NCBI GenBank assembly: GCA_900100475.1
Contig: FMTU01000009.1
Span: 1-64,000 of the forward strand
Source: Sphingobium faniae
GTDB lineage: Bacteria > Pseudomonadota > Alphaproteobacteria > Sphingomonadales > Sphingomonadaceae
Direction: 5' to 3'
DNA length: 64,000 nucleotides
A program made the translations under genes and the position numbers. This document shows, piece by piece, positions 48,075-57,147 of this stretch. Each line of letters starts with the position of its first letter. Position 1 is the first letter of the stretch. Under the pieces are notes generated by a model. It was not told the origin of the DNA. It did not search any database and saw only the letters and a list, made by a program, of their open reading frames with translations.

Positions 48075-48788
48075 ATGACCGACACTCTTCCCCTTTCCGG
48101 CAAGCTCGCCCTCGTGACCGGCGCCAGCCGGGGCATTGGCGCCGCCACGGCCGAGGCGCTGGCGGCGGCGGGCGCGCATGTCATCCTGACCGCCCGCACC
48201 AGCGGCGGGCTGGAGGAAGTGGAAGACCGCATCCATGAAAGCGGCGGCCATGCCACCATCGCTCCACTCGACCTGATCGACGGGGAAAGCATCGGGCGGC
48301 TGGCGCAGGCGATTGGCGGGCGCTGGCAGGCGCTCGACATCCTGGTCCTCAATGCCGCCACGCTGGGTTCGCTGGCCGCCGTCCCCGCCATCGACGCCAA
48401 GGAGTTCGCGCGCCTGTTGACGCTCAACATCGCCGCGCCGCAAGCCCTGATCGCCGCTTTTGACCCGATGCTGCGCGCCAGCACGGACGCCCGCGTCGTG
48501 GCGCTGACGTCTTCCGTGGCGGCCGCGCCGCGCGCCTATTGGGGCGCTTATGGCGCGTCCAAGGCGGCACTGGAAACACTGGTCAGCGCCTATGGCGAAG
48601 AAGTGAAGAACATCTCCGCCATCCGTACCCATATCATCAATCCGGGCGCGACCCGCACGGCGATGCGCGCGCGCGCCTATCCCGGCGAAGACCCCGCAAC
48701 GCTCAAAGGCCCGGAGGTTGTCGCCGACGCCATAGTCGACATGGTCGTGGCGGACACGCCGGCCGGCTACCGTACGAAAATCGGCTGA
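48075..48788 (+). CDS. SDR family NAD(P)-dependent oxidoreductase
   Basis: This 237-residue short-chain dehydrogenase/reductase has the cofactor motif TGASRGIGAATAEAL (near residue 17), an NAT-like LNAATLGS near 90 and the catalytic YGASKAALE (Tyr-x-x-x-Lys near 156). The ALTSSVAAAP serine completes the triad. Substrate is not predictable. It lies 81 bases after purF on the same strand and may be cotranscribed. Its stop is close to the convergent CFA synthase-like gene. Confidence 0.93.
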   Translation: MTDTLPLSGKLALVTGASRGIGAATAEALAAAGAHVILTARTSGGLEEVEDRIHESGGHATIAPLDLIDGESIGRLAQAIGGRWQALDILVLNAATLGSLAAVPAIDAKEFARLLTLNIAAPQALIAAFDPMLRASTDARVVALTSSVAAAPRAYWGAYGASKAALETLVSAYGEEVKNISAIRTHIINPGATRTAMRARAYPGEDPATLKGPEVVADAIVDMVVADTPAGYRTKIG

Positions 48789-48800
48789 AAGGCCTCCCTT

Positions 48801-50066
48801 TCAGGCGGGCTTCACCAGCGTCACCTGCGCGACGTCAATCGCGCCGCCCCGGAACCCGCCTTCACAATATATGAAATAATAGCGCCATAAGTCCACGAAA
48901 TGCTGGTCGAAACTGGCAGGCAATTTCCCTTCGTCGACCACCCGCTCGAACGTCTCGCGCCAGCGCCGCAGCGTTTCGGCATAGTGCGGGCCGAAATGGG
49001 AAACGTCCCGCCACTCCAGCCCCTGCCGCTCCGCCAGCGCGCGGAAGCGGCTTTCCGACATCAGCATCCCGCCCGGAAAGACATAGGTCTGGATGAAATC
49101 CGCGCCCCGCGCATAGCTGTCGAAAATCGCATCGTCGATCAGGATATACTGGATCGCCGCCCGGCCTCCCGGCTTCAGCAGGCGGTGGATCGCCGCGAGA
49201 AAATCGGGCCAGTAACGCTGCCCGACCGCTTCCACCATCTCCACGCTGGCGATGGCGTCATATTGCCCCTGCGCGTCCCGATAATCGGTCAGCAGGATGT
49301 TCGCGCCCGACCCCAGCCGGTCCCGCGCATAATCCGCCTGCTCGGTCGAGAGCGTCAGGCCGTCATAACGCACGCCGCATCGTTCCATCGCCCGTTCGCC
49401 CAGCCCGCCCCAACCGCAGCCGATCTCCAGCAGGGCAGCCCCTTGCCGCAAATCCAGCCGGTCGAGAATCGCGTCGACCTTGCGCCTCTGCGCGTCCTCC
49501 AACCGCTCCGCGCGGTCTTCCGGGTCGATGAAAAGCGCGCTCGAATAATGCATGCCCGCATCGAGCCACAGGGCGTAGAAATCATTGCCCAGATCATAAT
49601 GATAGGCGATGTTCCGGCGCGATCCCACGCGGCTGTTCCGCCGTGCCCAATGCAGCATCCGCCCCGCCCAGCGCGCAGGGCCGCTGGGTCGCGCCACATT
49701 GCCCAGCGCAACGGCATTTTCCATGAACAGCGCGAAGAGCGGCACCGGATCGGGGCTGGTCCATTCCCCCGCCGCCCAGGCGCGATACCAGCCCGCCGAG
49801 CCGCCCGTCGCCAGCCGTAGCAGCGCGCGCCAATGCACCACATGCACTTCGCACACCGGCCCCGGAGCGCGGCCGCCCAATATCCGCCGCGTCCCGTCTG
49901 GCAGCAGCGCCTCCAGAGCGCCCGCCTCCAGCCCCGCGTCGATCCGGTCGAGCAGCCTGTGAAAGCGCGGCCCCACCATCCGCGCCAGCAGGCTGGCGGG
50001 TCCATGGGCCGGAGGACGCCGAAGGTTCAGCGCCCCTTTTCCTCGCCGGGGGTGGATCGCATTCAT
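48801..50066 (-). CDS. Cyclopropane-fatty-acyl-phospholipid synthase family protein
   Basis: The 421-residue protein is a SAM-dependent methyltransferase of the CFA synthase/mycolic acid cyclopropane group. The N-terminal ~150 residues form the lipid-binding part. The methyltransferase core begins with HYDLGNDFYALWLD, followed by the SAM motif LLEIGCGWGGLGE near residue 195 and SVEMVEAVGQRYW near 270. These match CFA family members that modify membrane lipids. Whether it forms cyclopropane or another modification needs the active-site comparison that I could not do here. Confidence 0.92.
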   Translation of the reverse strand: MNAIHPRRGKGALNLRRPPAHGPASLLARMVGPRFHRLLDRIDAGLEAGALEALLPDGTRRILGGRAPGPVCEVHVVHWRALLRLATGGSAGWYRAWAAGEWTSPDPVPLFALFMENAVALGNVARPSGPARWAGRMLHWARRNSRVGSRRNIAYHYDLGNDFYALWLDAGMHYSSALFIDPEDRAERLEDAQRRKVDAILDRLDLRQGAALLEIGCGWGGLGERAMERCGVRYDGLTLSTEQADYARDRLGSGANILLTDYRDAQGQYDAIASVEMVEAVGQRYWPDFLAAIHRLLKPGGRAAIQYILIDDAIFDSYARGADFIQTYVFPGGMLMSESRFRALAERQGLEWRDVSHFGPHYAETLRRWRETFERVVDEGKLPASFDQHFVDLWRYYFIYCEGGFRGGAIDVAQVTLVKPA

Positions 50067-50225
50067 GACGTCATCTCTGCCTCAAGCCAGGTCGGGCCGC
50101 AATGCCGCACGAAATCCGATTCGCTCCATGGACGCGCGCGCCTGCCATGCTTATTTTATGTCTCGATTGTAAACGCTGTCCCACGCCAGGGCGGGGACGG
50201 TACATATATAGGGATTGCGGCGTCC

Positions 50226-50702
50226 ATGTCACAGGATCAAGAACTTGGTTACCGCCCCTGCGTCGGGGTCATGCTCGTCAACATGGACGGGCTGGTCTTC
50301 GTAGGCCAGAGAATCGACAACCGGGCGGAAGCCTGGCAGATGCCGCAAGGCGGCATTGACGATGGCGAGGATGCGAAAGCCGCCGCCCTGCGCGAACTGG
50401 GCGAGGAAACCGGCATCGCCCGCAGCCATGTCGAAATCATCGCCAAGGCGCGCGACGAACATTTCTACGACCTGCCATCCGACCTGGTGGGCAGGATGTG
50501 GGGCGGCAAATATCGCGGCCAGCGGCAGATATGGTTCCTTGCCCGTTTCCTTGGGCAGGACAGCGATATCGACATCGCAACGCCGCACCCGGAATTTCGC
50601 GAATGGAAATGGGCGGCGCCTGAAACGTTGCCAGACCTCATCGTCCCCTTCAAGCGCAAGCTCTATCGGGACATCCTGCAAGAATTCCAGTCGCTCATCT
50701 GA
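50226..50702 (+). CDS. rppH: RNA pyrophosphohydrolase
   Basis: RppH removes pyrophosphate from the 5' end of mRNA and so triggers RNase E decay. The 158-residue Nudix hydrolase has the complete Nudix box in PQGGIDDGEDAKAAALREL followed by GEETGI (residues about 39-62). The YRPCVGVML start and WAAPETLPDLIVPFKRKLY end are typical of RppH. The ATG at 50226 follows an AT-rich leader with TATATAGGGATT. Divergent CFA synthase-like gene shares the 159-base upstream region. Confidence 0.95.
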   Translation: MSQDQELGYRPCVGVMLVNMDGLVFVGQRIDNRAEAWQMPQGGIDDGEDAKAAALRELGEETGIARSHVEIIAKARDEHFYDLPSDLVGRMWGGKYRGQRQIWFLARFLGQDSDIDIATPHPEFREWKWAAPETLPDLIVPFKRKLYRDILQEFQSLI

Positions 50703-50755
50703 ACGGTTCATCCCATCGGGGTTATATTTCACGGACGAGCGGCTATGAGGGCGCG

Positions 50756-51655
50756 ATGCGTCACTGCCTGTTTCTGTTGCCCTTTTTCATCACGTCCATC
50801 GCCCGCGCGGAGGAGCAGCCTCTTCTGCCGCCTGCCGTCCGCGAAATGCTCGAAGCCGCCATCGCCAACGGCAATGAGACCGAGATCGTCACCGTCGCCA
50901 AGATCGCGCGGCAGACCAATCCCGACTCTTCCGATGAGATTCAGCGCATGGTGGCCAGTTGGAAGGACCGCACGAAAGCGACCCATGACGCCGTGATCAG
51001 GGAAGCACGCTTCACGGAATTGTGGACTGGCCGAATCGAGGCGGGCGGTTTCCGCTCCACCGGCTCCACCAGCGAAATCGGCATCAGCGCCAGCGCGACG
51101 GCAACCCGGACCGGCATCGAATGGTCGCACAAGCTGACCGCCAGCGCCGACTATCGCCGCGCCAACGGCATCACCTCGCGCGAACGCTATTTCGCCGGCT
51201 ATGAACCGCGCTATCAGTTCGACCCGCGCGGCTTCGCCTATGGCCTCGTCCAGTTCGAGCGGGACACGTCCATCGGCTATGACGAGCGTTACACCGCATC
51301 GGCCGGCGTCGGTTACAAGCTGATCGTCAGCAAGAAAGTGGACTTGACCGTGGACGTCGGTCCCGCCATCCGTCACGCCAGATATGTGATCGGCGCGCGC
51401 GAAACGAAGGTCGGGGGCCGTGCGTCCATGGATTTCGCATGGCGCATCACCCCGACGCTGACCTTCAAGCAGACGGCGTCGGGCTATGCGGAAAGCCAGG
51501 TCTTCACGCTCAATTCCCTGACCGCGCTGGAAACCAAGGTCACCAACCGCTGGTCGGCGGCTTTCTCGTACAATGTCCAGTATGAATCGGAAACGCTGCT
51601 GTCGGCGCGGGATTTCGACACGATGAGCCGTCTGACGCTGAGCTACGATTTCTGA
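50756..51655 (+). CDS. DUF481 outer-membrane-like protein
   Basis: The 299-residue protein has a signal peptide (1-17, ending ARAEE), a short helical N-terminal part (about 25-80), and a beta-rich barrel-like body. This matches DUF481, predicted outer-membrane proteins of unknown function. Strands alternate charged and aromatic residues (GIEWSHKLTASADYRR, YGLVQFERDTSIGYDE) and the chain ends in SRLTLSYDF, with a terminal phenylalanine typical of barrels. Confidence 0.82.
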   Translation: MRHCLFLLPFFITSIARAEEQPLLPPAVREMLEAAIANGNETEIVTVAKIARQTNPDSSDEIQRMVASWKDRTKATHDAVIREARFTELWTGRIEAGGFRSTGSTSEIGISASATATRTGIEWSHKLTASADYRRANGITSRERYFAGYEPRYQFDPRGFAYGLVQFERDTSIGYDERYTASAGVGYKLIVSKKVDLTVDVGPAIRHARYVIGARETKVGGRASMDFAWRITPTLTFKQTASGYAESQVFTLNSLTALETKVTNRWSAAFSYNVQYESETLLSARDFDTMSRLTLSYDF

Positions 51656-51740
51656 TCTTCCCATCCTCTCCTTGCCGAGGAGGATTTTGCAGCCGCTTGA
51701 GGGGTGGAGGGAAGGGCATGGCTCTGATAAAATACCAGGC

Positions 51741-52955
51741 ATGACAGCCATTTCATCTGCGGAGCAGGCCGTTCTGGGCCATGTTTCGGCGGCGCCGATG
51801 CTGGAGCAGGTGCAATCATGGTCCGCCGTCAACAGCGGTTCGCGCAATCTGGAAGGGCTCGCGATGATGGCCGCGCTGCTGGCCGACGCCTTTTCGGCGC
51901 TGCCCGGCGACATCCGCATGATCGACCCCGCGCCGGTCGAGAGCATTTCTCCCGACGGCGCGCTGCTGCAAATCGGGCATGGCCGCCATCTGCTCCTTAC
52001 CGTCCGTCCCGAAGCGCCGGTCCGCGTCCTTCTGACCGGCCATATGGACACGGTGTTCGCCACCGATCATCCTTTCCAGACGTTGCGATGGCTGGACGAC
52101 AACGTCCTGAACGGCCCCGGCGTCGCCGATATGAAGGGTGGCCTTGCCGTCATGCTCGCCGCGCTGCGGGCCGTGGAGACATGGGAAGGCCGCGCCGCAT
52201 TGGGCTATGATGTCGTCATCAACAGCGACGAGGAAACCGGCAGCGCCTCCTCCGCCCCGCTGCTGCGGCAGATGGCGGCGGGCAAGGTCGCGGCTTTCAC
52301 CTATGAACCGGCCCTGCCCGACGGCACGCTGGCGGGCGCAAGGGCGGGCAGCGGCAATTTCTCCATCATCGTCACCGGGCGCAGCGCCCATGCGGGCCGC
52401 AATCCCGATGAAGGCCGCAACGCCCTGCTCGCCGCCGCCGATCTCGCGCTGCGGCTCAAGGCGGCAAGCGGCAGCGGCTTTTCCTGCAATCCCGCCCGGA
52501 TCGACGGCGGCGGCCCCAATAATGTCGTGCCCGATCACGCCATCCTCCGCGTCAATTTCCGTCCGCGCACCCCCGCCGACGAAATCGCCGTCCGCCGCCT
52601 GATCGAAAGCAGCATGGAGGCCGTCGCGCGCGCGCATGAAGTCGCCATGCACCTCCATGGCGGCTTCGGACGCCCGCCCAAGCCCATGGACGAAAAGTCC
52701 GAAGCGCTTTTCAACCTCGTCCGCCGCTGCGGCGCCGATCTGGGGTTGCCGATCGGCTGGAGCGATACCGGCGGCGTGTGCGACGGCAACAATATCGCGG
52801 CCTGCGGCGTGCCGGTCGTCGATACGATGGGCGCGCGCGGCGGGGCGATCCACAGCCCGGACGAATTTTTGATGACGGACAGTCTGGCCGAACGCGCCCG
52901 CCTGTCCGCGCTCGCGCTGATGCGGATCGCTCAGGGCAATGGAGTGGGAGGATGA
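51741..52955 (+). CDS. M20 family metallohydrolase coupled to astAB
   Basis: The 404-residue protein belongs to the M20 zinc hydrolases, which include the succinyl-diaminopimelate desuccinylase DapE. All metal and catalytic residues are visible: His-Asp in LLTGHMDTVF (about residue 98), Asp in GVADMKGGLAV (about 131), Glu-Glu in NSDEETGSAS (about 164) and His in IHSPDEF (about 371). Its end abuts or overlaps astA, depending on the astA start, and astA in turn overlaps astB. In standard AST clusters this position goes to astE, a different fold (M14). A desuccinylase acting on succinylated arginine products is therefore plausible but unproven. Confidence 0.9.
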   Translation: MTAISSAEQAVLGHVSAAPMLEQVQSWSAVNSGSRNLEGLAMMAALLADAFSALPGDIRMIDPAPVESISPDGALLQIGHGRHLLLTVRPEAPVRVLLTGHMDTVFATDHPFQTLRWLDDNVLNGPGVADMKGGLAVMLAALRAVETWEGRAALGYDVVINSDEETGSASSAPLLRQMAAGKVAAFTYEPALPDGTLAGARAGSGNFSIIVTGRSAHAGRNPDEGRNALLAAADLALRLKAASGSGFSCNPARIDGGGPNNVVPDHAILRVNFRPRTPADEIAVRRLIESSMEAVARAHEVAMHLHGGFGRPPKPMDEKSEALFNLVRRCGADLGLPIGWSDTGGVCDGNNIAACGVPVVDTMGARGGAIHSPDEFLMTDSLAERARLSALALMRIAQGNGVGG

Positions 52956-52959
52956 CGGC

Positions 52960-53979
52960 TTGAGCTTCTTCATGCGGACCGCGCGGGCGGGCGATCTCCA
53001 GACGCTCTATGAAATGGCCAAGCTGACGGGCGGCGGCTTCACCAATCTTCCCGCGGATCGCAAGGCGCTGACGGCAAAGCTGGAGCGGACCGAAGCGGCG
53101 CTGTCCCGCGCGGACGACAATATCAGCGACGAACTGATCCTGATGGTGCTGGAAAACGCCAGGACGGGGCAGGTGCGCGGCACCTGCCAGATCTTCAGCA
53201 CGGTCGGGCAAAGCTGGCCCTTCTATTCCTATCGCCTTGGCGTCCTGACCCAGCACAGCCGGGAGTTGGACCGCACCTTCCGCGCGGAGATGCTCTCGCT
53301 CACCACCGACCTTGAAGGCTCCACCGAAGTGGGCGGCCTGTTCCTCCACCCGCGTGAACGAGCAGAGGGGCTGGGCCTGCTGCTCGCACGCAGCCGCTAT
53401 CTCTATATCCGCAACCACCGCGCCCGCTTCGGCGACCGGATCATCGCGGAACTGCGCGGGATCATCGACGAAGCGGGCGGATCGCCCTTCTGGGACGGGC
53501 TTGCGGGCCGCTTCTTTGGCATGAGCTTTCAGGAAGCGGACGAATTCAACGCCATCAACGGCAACCAGTTCATCGCCGACCTCATGCCCAAGACGCCGAT
53601 CTACACCGCCATGCTGACCGACAACGCCCGCGCCGTCATCGGCCTGCCCCATCCCAATGGCCGCGCGGCGATGCGGATGCTGGAGACGGAGGGTTTTACC
53701 AATCCCGGCTATGTCGACATCTTCGACGGCGGCCCGACCATGGTGGGCCAGATCGACGCGCTCCGCACCATCGCGCAGGCGCGCGACGTTGCTCTCAGCG
53801 CCCTGCACGACACAGGCGGGGACAAGATGCTGATCGCCACCGGCCGCCTCGCCGACTATCGCTGCACCTACGGCTTCGTGCAGGAAGGCGAGGACGGCGC
53901 GGTGTCGCTGGACAGGGATTGCGCGAACCTGCTCGGCATCGAAGAGGGCCAGACATTCACCATGACGGGACGGGCATGA
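52960..53979 (+). CDS. astA: Arginine N-succinyltransferase
   Basis: AstA transfers succinyl from succinyl-CoA to arginine, the first step of the AST catabolic pathway. The protein (about 339 residues) matches the family from its start, MRTARAGDLQTLYEM, comparable to the RPVERSDV region of enterobacterial AstA. STEVGGLFLHPRERA and EADEFNAINGNQFIADLMPK motifs also match. The start is unclear: TTG at 52960 has a GGGAGG site 8 bases upstream, while ATG at 52939 lies before that site and overlaps the M20 gene, and ATG 52972 is too far. The last bases overlap astB as ATGA. Confidence 0.93.
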   Translation: MSFFMRTARAGDLQTLYEMAKLTGGGFTNLPADRKALTAKLERTEAALSRADDNISDELILMVLENARTGQVRGTCQIFSTVGQSWPFYSYRLGVLTQHSRELDRTFRAEMLSLTTDLEGSTEVGGLFLHPRERAEGLGLLLARSRYLYIRNHRARFGDRIIAELRGIIDEAGGSPFWDGLAGRFFGMSFQEADEFNAINGNQFIADLMPKTPIYTAMLTDNARAVIGLPHPNGRAAMRMLETEGFTNPGYVDIFDGGPTMVGQIDALRTIAQARDVALSALHDTGGDKMLIATGRLADYRCTYGFVQEGEDGAVSLDRDCANLLGIEEGQTFTMTGRA

Positions 53980-55232
53980 CGGTCAGGGAAATCAATTTCG
54001 ACGGGCTGATCGGCCCCAGCCATAATTATGCAGGCCTCAGCCTCGGCAATCTCGCTTCCGCCCGCAATGCCGGGGCCGTCTCCCGCCCCCGCGCCGCCGC
54101 CCTTCAGGGGCTGGAGAAGATGCGCGGCAACATCCGCCTTGGCCTGACGCAGGGCATCTTCCTGCCGCAATGGCGGCCCGACAATGCGTGGCTGGCCTCG
54201 CTCGGCACCAATGTCGGCCATGCGCAGCCGCATATCCGCGCCGCCGCCATGTCCGCCTCGTCCATGTGGGCCGCCAATGCCGCGACCGTTTCCCCCGCCA
54301 GCGACACCAGCGACGGACGCACCCATCTTACCGTCGCCAACCTCGTGACGATGCCCCACCGCAGCCATGAATGGCCCCAGACGCTCAAACAGCTTCAACT
54401 CGCCTTCGCCGCCAGCGACGCCTTCACGGTCCATGGCCCCATCCCTCCGCCCTTCGGCGACGAAGGCGCGGCCAACCATATGCGCCTTGGCGAAAGCCAC
54501 GCCGCGCCCGGCGTCGAAGTTTTCGTCTACGGCCAGTCCGGCGGCCCCTTCCCCGCCCGCCAGCATATCGAGGCGAGCAAGGCCGTCGCCCGCCTCCACG
54601 CCCTCGACCCCGCCCGCACCCTGTTCGTCCAGCAATCGGAAGACGCCATCGCGGCGGGCGCGTTCCACAATGACGTGGTCGCCGTCGCCAATGAACGCGT
54701 TCTCTTTGCCCATGAACAGGCATTCGCGGACAAGGGCGCCTTCCATGCCGCCCTGCGCGCCGCGCTGCCCTGCGTCGAGATCGTCGAAGTCCCCGCCAGC
54801 GCCGTCACCCTTGCCGACGCGATCCGCAGCTACCTTTTCAACGCGCAACTCGTGACTCTGCCCGATGGAGGCATGGCCCTCATCCTCCCCGCCGAAGCGC
54901 GCGAAACGCCCCCCGTCTGGTCCTGGCTGGAACAGATGGCGGCAGGCAACGGCCCGATCCGCCGCCTCATCCCCGTCGACGTGCGGCAATCCATGGCGAA
55001 CGGAGGCGGCCCCGCCTGCCTGCGCCTGCGCGTCGTCGCCGATCCCGCCGACATCGACCCCCGCTTCCTGCTCGACGAGGCGAAGCTGGACCGCATCGCC
55101 GCCATCGTCGCGGATTACTGGCCAGAGGAAATCGCCCCGGACGACCTTGGCGACACCCGGCTCATCGCGCGGATCGAACAATCATGGTTAACGCTTGTTG
55201 ACCATTTGCAGCTTTCGGGCGATTTAATCTGA
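53976..55232 (+). CDS. astB: N-succinylarginine dihydrolase
   Basis: AstB hydrolyses succinylarginine to succinylornithine, CO2 and ammonia. The 418-residue protein begins VREINFDGLIGPSHNYAGLS, with the family's early GPTHNYAGLS-like motif. The catalytic His lies in AGAFHNDVVAV (near residue 233) and the Cys in NGGGPACLRLRV near residue 346, as in AstB. ATG at 53976 overlaps astA's stop by 4 bases. No astC, astD or astE is seen in this window, so the rest of the pathway must be elsewhere or replaced. Confidence 0.96.
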   Translation: MTVREINFDGLIGPSHNYAGLSLGNLASARNAGAVSRPRAAALQGLEKMRGNIRLGLTQGIFLPQWRPDNAWLASLGTNVGHAQPHIRAAAMSASSMWAANAATVSPASDTSDGRTHLTVANLVTMPHRSHEWPQTLKQLQLAFAASDAFTVHGPIPPPFGDEGAANHMRLGESHAAPGVEVFVYGQSGGPFPARQHIEASKAVARLHALDPARTLFVQQSEDAIAAGAFHNDVVAVANERVLFAHEQAFADKGAFHAALRAALPCVEIVEVPASAVTLADAIRSYLFNAQLVTLPDGGMALILPAEARETPPVWSWLEQMAAGNGPIRRLIPVDVRQSMANGGGPACLRLRVVADPADIDPRFLLDEAKLDRIAAIVADYWPEEIAPDDLGDTRLIARIEQSWLTLVDHLQLSGDLI

Positions 55233-55323
55233 AGCCTTTATCGCCGCATCTTGCGCACCGTCTACTTTGCCGGCTGACTGCAAAATGCTCTGGCGGCGGG
55301 CCTTATCGCCAGATGGAACTGCA

Positions 55324-55545
55324 ATGGAACGGATCAAGCGCCTTTTCACGATCAAGACCAAGTTCGAGGCGTTTCTGGTGATCTATGCCCTTGCCCTCGG
55401 CGCGACCGAGCGGGGCGCGGTCTACATGCACCAATATCCCGGCTTTGGCGGGCAGTTGCTCGCGCTCGCCTGCACCGGCGCGGTGTTCATGGCGGGCGGC
55501 AAGATTCTCGACGCGGTGGAGATGCAGCGGACCTTCTCTCGCTGA
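55324..55545 (+). CDS. Small membrane protein of unknown function
   Basis: This 73-residue protein has a basic N-terminus (MERIKRLFTIKTK) and two hydrophobic segments (about 15-27 and 45-60). I recognise no family. A start at 55324 avoids an awkward upstream extension. It lies between astB and the PAS gene on the same strand and may be independent. Such two-helix proteins are found in sphingomonads without assigned function. Confidence 0.6.
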   Translation: MERIKRLFTIKTKFEAFLVIYALALGATERGAVYMHQYPGFGGQLLALACTGAVFMAGGKILDAVEMQRTFSR

Positions 55546-55653
55546 AACCGGCCTTCCGAACGGCGAAATCCCTCCACTTCCGATACGTCTGCGCCTTCGC
55601 CTCTTCCTGCGCTCCTGTATCCTTTCCCCATGACCATCAGGGGAGGATGATCC

Positions 55654-56556
55654 ATGCTGAACGATCGCTATGGCCGAAGCGTCCCGGCTGCCGAGCTTGT
55701 CCGCAATTTCGCGCATTGGCGGGAGGTCGGCGTGCAGGAACCGTTGCTGGTCACGCATCATGGGCGCGGGACGCATATCTTCATGGGGCTGGATCATTTC
55801 CGCACCATGACCGTGAACGGACCGGAAACGGCGGCCGGTCCCGATCTGCTGGCCCATCTGGCCGCATGGATACATCAAGGCCTGATCCTGTGCCGCGCCG
55901 ATTACACCATCGGCCATGTCAATCATGCCGCGCTCGCCATGGCGCGCCGCTGGGACCGGCATCTGGCGGGCCTGTCGCTTTGGGATGCCCTCCCTGAACT
56001 GGCCGAATCCCTCACCCAATCGCATATCCGGCGCAGCATGGAGGCAGGAGAAGGCAGCGCGGCCGACATCCCCTCCCCCTTCCGCGAGAACTGCTGGATA
56101 CGGTTCGAAACCTTTCCCTTTCCCGATGGCGTCGCCCTGTTGCTGAGCGACATTACAGAGGATGTGCGGCGCAACCGCCTCGCCGACGCGAAGGCCAGCG
56201 TCATGCAGGCGATGCGGGTCCATGGCGGCGTCGGCCATGTGCAGGTATCGAACCGGGGGTTCATCGAATTTGCGGACGACATATTCTGCGCCATGGTCGG
56301 CCTGCCGCTCGACCGGCTGGTCCACATCAGCCTGACGGACCTCGCCGACCTGCCCGCCCGGCCCCGCCTGCGCGAGGAACTGGAACATGTCCTGCGCGGC
56401 GAAGGCGACCGCCGGATCGCCACCAGCCTGCTCGCCAATAGCGGCGCGGTCCTTCCGGCGGAGATCGGCATCGCGCCATTGCAGGGACTTTACGGGTCCG
56501 AGGGCGCCATTCTGGTCGTCACGCGGCAGGCTGAACCTGTAAATTCCGCAAACTGA
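55654..56556 (+). CDS. PAS-domain protein with antitoxin-like N-terminus
   Basis: The 300-residue protein begins with a ~50-residue segment (VPAAELVRNFAHWREV, then EPLLVTHHGRGTHIFMGL) that resembles Phd/YefM antitoxin DNA-binding N-termini. Two PAS-like regions follow: about 70-170 with ILCRADYTIGHVNHAA and LSDITEDV; about 180-290 with VQVSNRGFIEFADDIFCAMVGLPLDRL. No kinase, diguanylate cyclase or effector domain is present. It could be a single-component sensor-regulator. The domain assignment is by motif impression only. Confidence 0.65.
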   Translation: MLNDRYGRSVPAAELVRNFAHWREVGVQEPLLVTHHGRGTHIFMGLDHFRTMTVNGPETAAGPDLLAHLAAWIHQGLILCRADYTIGHVNHAALAMARRWDRHLAGLSLWDALPELAESLTQSHIRRSMEAGEGSAADIPSPFRENCWIRFETFPFPDGVALLLSDITEDVRRNRLADAKASVMQAMRVHGGVGHVQVSNRGFIEFADDIFCAMVGLPLDRLVHISLTDLADLPARPRLREELEHVLRGEGDRRIATSLLANSGAVLPAEIGIAPLQGLYGSEGAILVVTRQAEPVNSAN

Positions 56557-56712
56557 CTCCATTATGGAGGAAAAACATCCGGTTCCCGTAAGGAACCTGC
56601 GCGGTTCGCCCCATGCCTGCATCTCTGGCCAAAGCCCCTTACGCAAATCCCGCATAATGTCGCCCTTCACCGCAAAACCGGCCGTTGAATGACGCTGGCT
56701 AGGGTGAAGGGC

Positions 56713-57147
56713 ATGAAAAAGCGCCCTCATCCTGCCCCGCCGACCCTCCCGCTTCCGCGCGACATGCGTGGCAGCGTCCTTGTGGAAGCCGCCGTCGCGC
56801 TGCCCCTGCTCATCGCGCTGTTGCTGGGCATATGGGTCTATGGATCATGGTTCATGACGGCGCACAGTCTGCAACAGGCCGCCAATGATGCCGCCCGCGC
56901 CGCTGTCGCCGGGCTGAACGCGACGGAGCGGCAAGCCCTGTCGCGGCAAAGCGTGACCGCCAGCACCGCCGCGCTGCCCCTGCGCGGCGACCGTCCCATC
57001 GGCGTCAACAGCATTGAGAATGGCGGCTATTTCACCGTCACGCTCGATTACGACCTGTCGAGCGACCCGCTCTTCGCCTCCGCCTTCATTCCCGTCCCTT
57101 CGCGCACCCTTGAACGCAGCGCCGTCATAAGGATCGACGCACGATGA
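56713..57147 (+). CDS. TadE-like pilus assembly protein
   Basis: TadE-type pseudopilin, about 144 residues. The N-terminal region DMRGSVLVEAAVALPLLIALLLG includes the Glu near the start of the first hydrophobic segment, the TadE hallmark. ATG at 56713 has an AGGG site 8 bases upstream; an earlier ATG at 56689 adds eight residues. It overlaps the following TadG-like gene by 4 bases (ATGA), so the pair is an operon. Other tad/cpa genes are not adjacent. Confidence 0.85.
   Translation: MKKRPHPAPPTLPLPRDMRGSVLVEAAVALPLLIALLLGIWVYGSWFMTAHSLQQAANDAARAAVAGLNATERQALSRQSVTASTAALPLRGDRPIGVNSIENGGYFTVTLDYDLSSDPLFASAFIPVPSRTLERSAVIRIDAR

Noticed and set aside
51664-51681. Possible terminator TCCTC-N8-GAGGA before the M20 gene
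   Set aside because: Only 5-bp arms with an 8-base loop; too weak although the region resembles a degenerate sphingomonad repeat.
56581-56597. GGTTCC-CGTAA-GGAACC hairpin with GGAAC as an EcfG -35
   Set aside because: No CGTT/GGTT 16-17 bases downstream, so it is not an EcfG promoter; the hairpin has no clear role.
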